Positions 12,301 through 24,300 of a stretch of 64,000 bases of DNA are shown here, piece after piece. Both the position numbers and the translations under genes were made by a program. The notes below the pieces were generated by a model. The model made no database searches and was not told the origin of the DNA. It was given only the letters and a program-made list of their open reading frames with translations. Position 1 is the first letter of the stretch; every line of letters begins with the position of its first letter. Source of the stretch: Acanthaster planci (taxonomy: Eukaryota > Echinodermata > Asteroidea > Valvatida > Acanthasteridae); contig NW_019091375.1 of assembly GCF_001949145.1 (NCBI RefSeq), forward strand, positions 2,093,976 to 2,157,975, read 5' to 3'.

Positions 12301-15300
12301 CCGGTCTACCGAGACGTGGTACCATGCACGTAACCGGTATGTGCTTGATTACATGTACACGCACCTGTTCATAAAGTACCTGCAGATGTAAATTGGTTGC
12401 TTTGGGGTTGCTGGAGAGAGACACTTGAAACCTTTGCATTGAGTTCCGAGCTCATTTACGAACCTTTAAATTCTTGAATGATGTGCATTTCTGGGCATCT
12501 GACAGGTATTTGATCGTACCGGTAGATTTGTCTGTTTTGGTTAGCAGTTTTAGACTTTCTTGGACAGGTGTTTTGTTTTATTTTCTTTTTTTTATATATA
12601 TTCCAGAATTTCAGTACATGTATTTGTACCGGGTTGCATCCAAAGTTTGTGCGTACATTGTACTTGGTGGCTAGCAGATTTTGAAAGCTTGCTGGGCGCT
12701 GTGTTTAGCATGGCAGAGAGGAGAACTCTGTGGGGCCCAGGCTACAGCACTTTCAGAGTTCGGAGGGTGCTGCCACCAATCAGCATGCACTATGGCATAA
12801 TGTATTTTTATTTTTTTTTTGTAAATTAAAAAGTGCACACGATATCTATCATGTCCGTGATGTTCACGTGTCCTTGGGATGTTCAGTAAGAATCTTGACC
12901 CATCGGAAAGTGATGGTAACTGTCAGCATTCTTCACCCACACCACATTAGTTGACTTATCGGGATATCCGAATGAGTCAATATGCCAGTACTGGGTGCGT
13001 CACAGAGGCAAGATTTGACAGGATCTTTCCTAATTCCCATATTTTATTTTCAGCAGGGATTTTCTTGATTCCAGTTTTTTCCAAATCAGCCATTAAAATT
13101 AGGAAATTCCTGAGTTTTCAATTACATGTACAGTGATTTTGTACGTGGGTAATTCCGGAAATTAGGTGTCCATTTTTTTGTGAGCCTGTCACATCAGACA
13201 TGATTATGTACATTCAGAACACATTTTCTAATTTCCAAGCGTATTGAATCAATGCAAATTACCTGTCAAATAAATAGTAATAGTTTGAAATCAATTCTGG
13301 TGATATTTAATAATAATAATTTAGAATTTATAGTGCACCCTTTCCACCGAAGTTATCAAAGGCACATTACACTGAAAACTTATTTAAAACCAGTACACAC
13401 AAAACCAATTTAAAAATCCAAGCACACAAAACTATTTAAAACCAAAGCAAATTATACAATAGTAATTTCCAATCAAATAACAAAGGTCAGATGTAACGGG
13501 CACGAAAATGTCAGTTTTGGACCCCTAATTTCTGGAATTACTCACGTACATGTACAACAGCTGATATACATGTACAGAACACTAGAAATGGGTACTTTGC
13601 CAAACAGGAATGTACATGTACAAATGTCTGGTGTTTGTCACTAACCCTACATTACTGAGGGGCGCTGAAACCCTCAGAAGATTATTTAATGGATATTTCA
13701 TTTTCCTCCAATCTCCTCCCTGACATCAAAACTTTCTAAATGCAAACTCACAATGAGATACTAAACAATAGCCTTATGACTTCTGACTCAAGTTACACGT
13801 ACATTGTATTTTCACATCTGGAGGTGGCCATGCAGGTCGGGCCTACCGTCTACCAGTACCGGACCACGTTGCCCCTTCACTGTTTCCTTCCAGGGCCGTT
13901 TTCCAATACTCAAGTCCGTCTCCGATCCTGAGCCTGAAGCATTTAAATCAAATTGGATTACTGTAATTTTTGGCTTTCTTGCATCTTATTTGATGTTCCG
14001 TGGCACTATTAGACTGATTGCTTCGCTCACAACTTCAAAGTCAGCTGGTAAAAAAACAGTTGAAGCCTGAGACGGAGCCGAAGTTGAGTATTTGAAAACG
14101 GCCCAGTTTTCAACTTTCTTGACCAGTATTGTTTGCCTATTTCCTGCCAATTAAAGCCTTATTACTGTATACTGTAGGCCTATGTACACATTACCCTAAT
14201 CTTATTCCCCAGTCCCCAGGTCTCTGGGCAGTGTCTGTAAGCAAACAAATTGGTTTGACCCCATAAACAGCCTGGTCACTTCCCTGGAAAGGTCAACAAT
14301 GCACCCAGCCAGACAAACAAGTTCAGACAACCATCAGTCCTATCTGCCCACCATAATTTGACTAAGGTTAATCAATACAAAGGTGGTTTCCAAGTTCTTG
14401 GTTTTTTATCTGCCAATTGGATTGGGGGAGAGTTTGGTAAACCTTTGATAAACTAATTACCAAAGTACATGTACAGTAATTGCGCCAGTAGGTTTTCTTG
14501 GAAAACTCCAAAGTACCAGTAGGCCTGCATTTAGGTATATGCACAACTGGGCATGTAAGGTGTAATTTATAAATGCCAGCACATGTACAATGCAATGTCT
14601 CATTGAATGGGCAGTTCCTTTACAAATATAGGTCATTGTACTGTATGGACATGTAACGATGCATGTACATGTACACTCACATCACGGAGACACGAAAAGT
14701 GCTTAAAATGTACAACTGTCCATTTTGGAGCAAAGCAAATACAGTGGGGAATTTAGCAGCTGTCGCCGAAACCCACGCCATCATTTTTGACATTTGGAAA
14801 TTTGTGCTGTTTCTATGTAAAATGTACCCCCCACATGATACAGGGGCTGTACATGTAGACCTGCGTGTATCAACGTTTGGAGCAAGGGCGAATTCATCAG
14901 GGCATTCAGTAACTGGCGCAGTCAACCCACGGCAGTTGTTGACATTTGGAAATTGGCTACATTTTCATCTCAAATGCAGTTGTTCACTTAATACATGTAC
15001 ATGTACCTGTGCATGTACTGTACCACAGGTACATACGTGCAAATCAACCAAAAGGTTGAGTTTAGAGCAAGGCAAATTAAGTAGTGGGTTATATTTAGGG
15101 TGTGCAGCAGCTGTCACCGCAAACCTATGTGTGAGGCACAGTTACGGTATGACATTTGAAATTTGTGATGTTTCCCTTGAGTGTGTGTGTCAAATACTGT
15201 ACTGACTCTCTGTAAGGCAGTTAGTGCTGTAGTCAAATCTAATCTCAAGTTGTCAGTCTCATTTGAATGCCCCAGTACACATTTGAAGCAAGATATGGGA

Positions 15301-18300
15301 CGGAGAGAACCCCCCCCGCCTTTGTNNNNNNNNNNNNNNNNNNNNNNNNNNNNNNNNNNNNNNNNNNNNNNNNNNNNNNNNNNNNNNNNNNNNNNNNNNN
15401 NNNNNNNNNNNNNNNNNNNNNNNNNNNNNNNNNNNNNNNNNNNNNNNNNNNNNNNNNGGTATACGCCGTGGAGCTTGTACAGCGTAAGCTGCATGTAAGT
15501 ATCCGGTACCATTTGGGACGCGATAATTTGTGACAAGCTTGTGAGGGTTACTGGTACCGTATTACTGATGGTAGACCTACGGTACATGTACATGTAGCTA
15601 CACCTCTTCCTTACCGGAGAAAAAAACCTGTCTCGAGAAAATCCATCCTTGTTTTTCTCCGGAATGTGCTAAAAATGATATCAGCTTGATAAACGGAGAA
15701 TACTGTGCATACATGTGCAGTGCATCAGCGCAGGAACCTGTGCATGTATCATTACATGTACCTGTCACCAGCACCAAAGCTCTATACTTTTGTGCACATT
15801 CAATCGGAAATTATGAGCACTTTTACTCCTCTACTTTTGAAGGTGTACATGGGATGTGTACCGTACATGTATACATGAACAAGTACATGTACATGCATAC
15901 ACGTACACTTGATATGCTTGAGTCCAGTCACCAGTGGTCGTGATGGTAGAGCCGACAGTAATGTGTTCCGTTGGTTGTGTCTGCTTCAGGAGCAGAAGTG
16001 CTTGATCAGACGCAGCAGTGTAGGAGAGTGGGTGGTACGGACCTGCACCAACTGTGAGACGGACTGCTACGCCACCCACGCCAGTAAGGGATTGAACAGG
16101 GTATTGGTCAGCTTGCGACTGGTGGTAAGTCTGCCTCTGGCTGGATCTCTAACCCCTCTCCCCCGACCGAACCCACACCTCTACTGGAACATCCCCCATC
16201 TCCGCTCCCTTTTCACTTACAGTTACCGCTCCCTGTGCGTGAACCTCAGCCAACTGAACAAAGCCAGACAGCCTGAGAGGAAATTGCACCTCTGTACATT
16301 TTTAATGGCCCTTGCCGCCAAGGCCATTTGTGCACATGCGTGCACAATAGAGGGATCCCAATACGACGCATTTGGCGTCGATCTGCGCACTTCCGCATTT
16401 GAAAAAGAGGCTGTATGGGTCAGTTTCAATTCTTAATACGATAAGACGATGAAAAGTAAGGAGTCAAGACACAAAATACATAAAGGTACAGTATGTTAAA
16501 TTCAGACTTTTCAGGCTGCAAAGTTTTTGTGGAAGAGTCCTTCAGGATGACTCGACACGTAAAATCAGAAGAAAAAAAATATCAGTTGACCGCAAACTAA
16601 CGTACCTGCGATGGTCGTGTATCTTGTGCAGTGGGTGTGGTTTAAACTGAAGTGGCGTCACAATTACGAACTAGATACTCCATGTACTGTGTGGACTCTG
16701 CGGGTGCGCGCGAGGAAGTTCAACACAGAGAGCCTCGGTTTCGATGCGGATATGCGCAGACGGCGCTAATGTGAAATCCCTCTATTACGAATTTATTAGT
16801 GGAAAGGTCTGTCCCGATGCACAGGACATATAGTGTCCCCATGCATTTCAAATTCATGTATTGCATGTGTGCGATAATGAAGTCCATGTACGACTCTATT
16901 ATCATCTCTCCCTATCAAATCTTCAGGTGTGAGATTTGTCAGGATTTTCCCTATTTCAGGAGTTTTTGATCAAGATTTTCTTGGTGTCAAGATTTCTCTA
17001 ACAATCACATTTAAAGTCTGGAAACACCTGAGTGTACCATTACGGTGTTTTGGAGATGAAGAAATAAGCCTTTTGCTAGTTAACTTTCACATAAAATCGG
17101 GTACACTCAGTTCTTTTAATTCATGTGAACACACATGTAACAACTTGAATTCTCCTTACTAAAACCACTGTTGCTATACCTCATGATTCGAGGCGACCTT
17201 TTGCTTAGTTACATAAGAGACGCCTTGCAACAATACACTGTTCTCAGTGGTTAAGAAGGGCACAAAGGAACCAGTCCATTCCAGAGATGGTGGTCGCTAT
17301 GCAAAAGCTTGCCCCGAATCACGAGGTATAGCAACAGTGTCTTTAGTCTAGGGAATTCAAATTGTTATGTTTTCGTGCAGTCATATAACTCCGTGCACCA
17401 GATTTTATTCAAATGTAACTCGCAAGTGGCTTATTGATGGACAGCACAAGAAATGGTTATTGTCAGGAGTGCCTGTAGGCAAACACAAATTTTATATACA
17501 TATCGTGGAGTCTGTGCTGCTGTACGGCCCACAGAAAGTCTTCTGATTATTTTGTGGAAATTTCGTTTTTCCTCATCTCGCCCCCTGAATCTTTTAGTTC
17601 TCCTTTAATTGCAGAGTGACGCCGACAAGCAAGACGCCCTTCGCAGGTCACCCGACTTTTCGCAGCTCTTCCGCATTGTCCTCTACGAAGTCAGCAAGAC
17701 AAAAAGCCCAACGTTAGGTGAGTTAGACCGACCCGTTTTGTAAGCGTGGGCACTTCCACAATGTCATCGGCCACGCCGCTCAGTGCATACGAGCTTGCAT
17801 GTATGAGACCATGACTGTCTAAGGACCGCACACCAACGAAACCACATGTTTAATTTACGGATTGAGTAAGCCTTTTAGTGAGTGAACTTGGGATGAAATC
17901 TGGTACTCTAAGTTATCTGACATTGTCTGATTGCCCTCAAACATAATTTGAATTCTCCAGCCTGAAGACACTTGCTATACCTCGTGATTCAGGGCAAGCT
18001 TTTGCATAGAGTCCACCATCTCTGGCATGGAGTGGTCCCTTTGTGCCCTTTTTATCAATTGAAAAGAGGGGATTGGTGCAAGCCGTCTCTTATGTAACTG
18101 AGCGAAAGCTTGCCCTGAATCACGAGGTACTCGCATATCAACAGTGGAGAATTCAAATTGTTATGTTCACTTGAATTTGAAGAACACAGTGTACCAGATT
18201 TTGTTCCAATTTAACGTGCAAAATGCTCGTTAACCCCTTCACGGCGGGATTATTTTGACCGTGACTGCTGGGCTGTGGTATGCCCTGAATGGAGGGCTTT

Positions 18301-21300
18301 GTCCAGCAGCAGGCCCCATTGAACCAGCAGCTGCATGGTGAATAGACTGTATGTGTGGTATGCACTAATCCTCACACAACGGTGCGGTAGTAACAGTCCT
18401 CCGTAGCGAAGGGGTTAAAACATCAAAGATGTATTTACGCACAAGATGCGCTGTTACATGCATACCAAGTTCGAAGTTTCAAAATGATTACGCATAGCAC
18501 AGTAGGATAGCTTTAGTTCTTATGGTGGGGGAATCCCTTCCGTCCCCTTGGCCATGAGATGGTCCTCTTTGAGGGCTAATTAAAAGAAGTGTGTTGCATA
18601 CATGCAGAAACAGCTCAAAGTCCATATGTGCAGAGCTGCCGTATTCACTTTTGTTCGCCAATCTTCGGAATGCCTGTGTTCAGTTTTTTCACATCCTCCG
18701 CCCATTCTGTAGGGCACCCAAGCACCAGCAGTCAAGACGCCCTCAAGAAGACAGTGGGAGACTTGCAGGATCAACTGACACGGTATCTGACTAAAGAGCG
18801 GACGTCGATGGAAGAGCGAATCAAGTAAGGAGGCAGTTTTTCTTGTAGCGTTTGTCCTTGTGCAAAATATCGTGCAAGAATTTAGGGTGATCTCATGATA
18901 AGAATGTAACTTTCCCCGCACAGACATGTACACTTTGTTTCTATCGGCGGATTTCTTTGAATTAAATGTATTTTGAGGCCTTATATTGAGTTTTCCAACA
19001 AAAATGAAGCATGTTAAGAGTAATTTCCTGTGTTCTCAGCTACTTGTGCTTATTTTGGGAATTTTCCGAAAAGAAGCATACTAAAACGAAATTTTGCAGC
19101 TCAGTAGGAAACGAGATTCACTGCCAGTCGAGCATGGTACAGTTGATGTGGGATCCACATTATAGCAGCAACTGATGTACATTAAGTTTTCGTTACAGTA
19201 TTTATGGTCATCAACTCTGACATTTTGAAACACACTATCGGCACAATAGCAATAAGAAGTCAAGACCAAAGTTAAGAATTTTTAAGCGACTCGTAACAGG
19301 TGACCAACAGATACATGTACCAGTTTGTTCAAAGTTTTTCAATTCACATTATTTTTTCAGTTTCCATTACAAACCCAAAATGCATATCGTGATTTTCAAA
19401 ATGGAAAAATACATGTGGGTCATTCCATGAGGTTGGCACAATTTGTGACGGTGTCGTTGTTACATGGGTAAGTTTAGAGTAGGTCATTTACTCTGTAAAA
19501 ATAACACACCCCTCTGTGTTCAGCCTTGCAAGATGTATAACAATGTCAATGTGGAATCCACACGCAGGGAAATAGCTGGTCATTCTTATGGAACCCACCA
19601 ATTGTGGCCCAGCCTCATGGAATGACCGATGTATCTTTTTCACGGTCTGTTGAAATTAGTGGGCAGTGTCACGGACTGATACAATATTTGTTTGCATGTT
19701 TGCATACTGATTTGATGATTGGATAGGGAGTTTGCAGAAGATCAGCAGGCAGCGTATACCGCTCTACAGAAGAAAGCATACAGGGACAAGAATCTTATGG
19801 TCGGGTGAGTGCTGAGCTGTTCTTCAGCGGTGTATTTAAACAGATGTCTATAACAAATAGCGTCAGGTACAGTAGGATTGTTCCAGCGCATCACAGAGTG
19901 AACAGTTGCGTTTAGGCCAGTACACGCACACGTACGTCATGGAGGAGAAATGCAACACCTGTACAAATAGAGGTGTCTGGGGAAGGCAATAACCCAGCCC
20001 CTGCTAAATGCAACGGAATGCTCAAGCGGTGAGAAGCTTTGACGCGTTGGTGCAAAGGACACTGCGTGGCTTGGTAAGGCCTGGGTTTGACCCTGAATCC
20101 ACCATTGCATTCTGATGCATTCTGTTGGATTCGGCAGGGGTCCCGTTTCAGTTTGTTGCATTCTGTTGCATTCAGCAAGGGTCTCGTTTCAATTGTGTTG
20201 AATTCTGTTGGATTCGGCAGGGGTCCCATTTCAGTTTGTTGCATTCTGTTGCATTCAGCAAGGGTCTCGTTTCAATTGTGTTGCATTCTGTTGGATTCGG
20301 CAGGGGTCTCGTTTCAGTTTGTTGCATTCAGCAAGGGTCTCGCTTCCGTTGTGTTGCATTCTGTTGCATTCAGCTGGGGTCCCGTTTCAGTTGTGTTGCA
20401 TTCTGTTGGATTCGGCAAGGGGTCTCGCTTCCGTTGTGTTGCATTCTGTTGCATTCAGCTGGGGTCCCGTTTCAGTTGTGTTGCATTCTGTTGGATTCGG
20501 CAGGAGTCTCCCCTTCGTTGTGTTGCATTCAGCTGGGGTCCCGTTTCAGTTGTGTTCCATTCTGTTGGATTCAGCAAGGGTCTCACTTCCGTTGTGTTGC
20601 ATTCTGTTGCATTCAGCTGGGGTCCCGTTTCGATTGGGTTTCATTCTGTTCGATTTACTGAGAGAGAACCCAAAGCGCTAGCGTTAAGACCTCCAAATAG
20701 TAGAAAATGGTCCAGTCACCTGCCCTTTCAGATCTTGGCAGTGCATATGGTGTACTGGCAGATTAAAGCGAAATGTGGGCTATCCGCTCCGAGCGGGAAC
20801 AAAAGAGGGCGTGTTTTTAAATTAAATTGACAGCCCTTTGGTATCAACTTGCTGCATAGGCGCGCAATTTTATGCGTGTTTGGCGCGGGGCACGCTGAGT
20901 ATGTGCAGCAGATTTATCGCTGAATTTACATGTGTGGTTTTGGCGTGCATGCGAAGTACCCGATTTGAAAACTCATTGCTGTCTGTCTTTCTTTCGCCAG
21001 TGAGGGTGCACTTCAAATCAGTGCGGGGTACAAGTACCTAGAGAGACAGCCGTTCCGGGTCTGCTGTGTATTTTCTGCAATTCTGCCTTCGTACACACAT
21101 TATATTGTAGCTTCCCGCTGAAGGTTCCCTGTAATGTTACCCCACTCAGACAAGGTGTTCTGCGATTATTGTCAGTAAAGTTCGACTCTGCTGTCTACAA
21201 AAGAGCTCTTTTCACAGACAATGAAACAGTTCAACTATTCATTACAGTGCATCTTGTTTGGAAGTTCAACGGTGGATCCAACCTTGGCGCAGAAGCGAAC

Positions 21301-24300
21301 ACAAATGCAAGAATCAAGCAAATTGTCTGCAGCTGTCACAACGTCATTTTTTTTTTTCACTTTCCTGTTTGCATAAAGTCCGAACTGGCCCAGACTTTAA
21401 ACAAGAGTGATGGGTTTGAACACCTGGCGATGCTGTAAAATCGAAACCTAATTTTGCCAATAAGCCAGAAACTCGTAACAGCCTTTCACAGAAATAGAAA
21501 ACACACAAAAACAAACTGAAACAGGTGTCACAGATTCTACAAATAAAGATCGTATAGTGGTGTCTGAACTCAAATACATGTATTGATCCCGCGATTACTT
21601 GCCTAGTTTTAGCTTACTGCTCGGTGGAGTACTTGAACCGTTCTCCAGCAGTCTGCCGTTCGAATCCCCGCTTACGGTCACGACTGTCTTCCCTATCTGT
21701 TCTTCTGCACCCCAGATTGATGGTGGACGCCGACGAGAAGAGCCTGGAAGACTCCATCACGGAAGCCATGCTGGAGACGACCCTGACCCCACCGCACACC
21801 CCACTCAGCCTCAGCAATACTAAGAACAAGGGTGAGGGCGCTCTACCCCTTTCAGAGTCCCGGAAGGGTTTCTCCTGCCCAATCAACTCTGAGACAGACC
21901 ACCACACCAATTTTGTGACCACCTGGGGCTTTTTTGTTGAATGTTACCAACTTAAGCTTAAAATAGACAAAGACGGAAGGAAATACACCAAATCAATTTG
22001 GATATTTTGAAAGACGTCAGTTTCATTCAGAATGGTGAAGAGGGACACAGGTATAAGATGAATTGATTTTAGTGGGGAAATTGGAAGTATACTGTTATAC
22101 AATTCAAATTTATTTTAGGCCTTTTTGAAAACACTCACTTTTGTTTTTTACGCACTAGAATTGTAGCAAAATTTGTTTGACCACCTCAAACATATCAGTT
22201 CGCCAGGGGAAAAGCCCGAGTCCCGGGAGGGGGTGGAGCTATCATGGCATGGTGGAAGGAACATTTCTTTCGCAATGGAAAAAAGAACATACATTGTGCA
22301 TACCTGTCCATTGAGCCATGCAAACATGTTCATTTCAGTATTCCAACAGTGCATGCGTCAAACGAAGCATGTTGAAAGTCAGTCACAGCCATACCGGTGC
22401 CTGCCTACGAGGTTTGCCCATGCACGGACTTACGCACGGGCTTTGTTTTCAAACAACGTCGCCTTTTTGAAGTAACAGACTAACGTACTGTACGGGACTT
22501 GATGGTTTTTATGGGAGTGAAATACAGTGGACCAGTTTCATGCGGAATCGGTCACTCTTTTCTTCTGTTCACAGTGAATTTGAATGCACCCCCGCTCAGC
22601 ATGAGTTATCCCAGGTCGTTTCACGGCGGAGCGCCGGCCCCGAAGGATAAACCGCGAGAAGCACCGGTCAAAGTGAGTTGTGTCGCCGGGTAGCACATTC
22701 CCTGCCGTCGCAATCTAGACCAGTGAGAGTGGAGATCATAGCTTTCCTATGCCCCGATTTCATTGAAACTTGGCATGCGTGTAGACTCATTGTGAGTGCA
22801 TCTCTGAAATCCAACACTGAGCTTTGATCATTTTATGTTGTTCACGACCTCACATGTGTTGGCCTGCATGCATCAAATGCATCAGTGGAAAGAAAAAAAT
22901 GACTTTTAGGGCAGACCGGTCGTAGAAAAATAGTGTTTCACAAGAATGGTAAGTCCAATTTTCATAAAATTGGTGTTGGCATGATTATAAGACATTACTT
23001 GAAACATTCTTAAAGGTTCAGTTTGACAATAAAAATACATTCCAACTTTAGGTTTGCCTTCCTTCCCCATTCTGTTGTGGTTGAAAGGCTTTTGCCCTCC
23101 ATTGTCGGTGACAGACATTTCTGTGCCCATTTACAGGCATATGGAGGTCAACAGAGGTCAGGGGTCACACCGAGAGGTGTCACCAAGACCAGACAGAGGA
23201 GCAACGATGCAGACAGTACGTAGCCCAATTTTTTGCAGACCATGTCAGAATTTAAGATGCCTCGGCAGTGACTTTTGTCTTATCACTAACAAAGTCATAG
23301 CCATAGTCCTAACCATATCTGTAGGCATCAGTGCCATGTCAAGCTCGGCCGTATTCCTGCACAGCTCGCCTTCCACTTGTCTGTTTGCTCTGCTCTTGAA
23401 TATTCGGTTATTTGGATATTCAGCACAGCCCTAACATTTTTGTGAAACCTCTCTCATGCACACAGCCATGCTAATAACCACAAGTAAGCTCCCCTCAAGT
23501 TGGCATCTTCATCGGGCAAAAATATTTTGTCAGTGATCGTCTTAAATTTGTGATTTCCCCGCAGCCATGTTTGATCTTGATGGATTCAACGACGACTGCG
23601 ATCCGTTTTTTGAATCGGATGACGAGAGCAGCACCGATGGTGAGTAGCCCCTCGGGACCATAGGAGGGCGCTAGACAGTCACAAACCACTAACAACCAAA
23701 CCCAGTCAAGGAGCCAGTAATTGTCATGCCGTTACTAAAGCGCATTCAAGATGCAATCACTTTGTAGTCGCACCTTATCCCCGAAACCCCCTGCTTCCCG
23801 GTTCCCTGCTGGGTATTGTGATGCGTGCAGCTGTTGGGAGCCAGCTGCACGTCCAACCTTTGTAGTGTCGTCTACATGCCCCAGTCTCTCAATGTTAAAG
23901 GTACTGCATGTTAGTCAGGCTGTTATAAACTGCACTAAAATACTTTCGGCTACTCTCTAGCAGCGTTTATGGGTGATACATTTCCTAAATCGGGCCTTGG
24001 TGTTTGCTCAAATAGACCACTCCCCAATGACCACCATTCGCATGGATGGCTGAACTTGACACAAACTGTACCCCGTTTAGTGTCAGATTTTACCTCAAAA
24101 TGTGAATTTTCCAATTCCTTTTAATAATGGTATCATTTCCATTTCATATTTAGAAAGAGTGGTTTTATTATTTTGTGTTTTGATACATGAAGCTGCATGA
24201 GATTCTTTAACACTTCATCCCTTTGATTTTGTAATGATCACTTACCATCGTCTTACCAGCCAATTGAAGGCAAAAATACCCTTGAGGTGTAGGAAGAGCA

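Larger units (their letters stand above)
6399..15989. other. Intron 1 of the AKT1S1-like gene, rich in ACATGTAC palindromes
   Basis: This 9.6-kb intron runs from GTAAAT to TGTCTGCTTCAG. No coding exon could be supported inside it. It contains MITEs (6674-6940, 13141-13549, 13893-14104), a decayed repeat fragment, the assembly gap at 15326-15457 and very frequent TACATGTA/ACATGTAC and ACCGGTA motifs. A small exon hidden in the gap cannot be excluded, although the phase-0 join across the intron needs none. Confidence 0.6.

Noticed and set aside
14663-15205. Open frame of 180 codons in intron 1
   Set aside because: It is built largely on ACATGTAC palindromes (Cys-Thr-Cys-Thr runs), with no domain and no splice support in phase.
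20087-20830. Open frame of 247 codons rich in Cys, Phe and His
   Set aside because: It is a translation of a 41-bp tandem repeat; parallel frames of 178 and 157 codons exist on the same strand, and it lies inside an intron.
21600-21680. tRNA-like CCGTTCGAATCCCCG before exon 6
   Set aside because: A B-box-like match without a foldable cloverleaf or acceptor stem; probably a chance match or SINE fragment.
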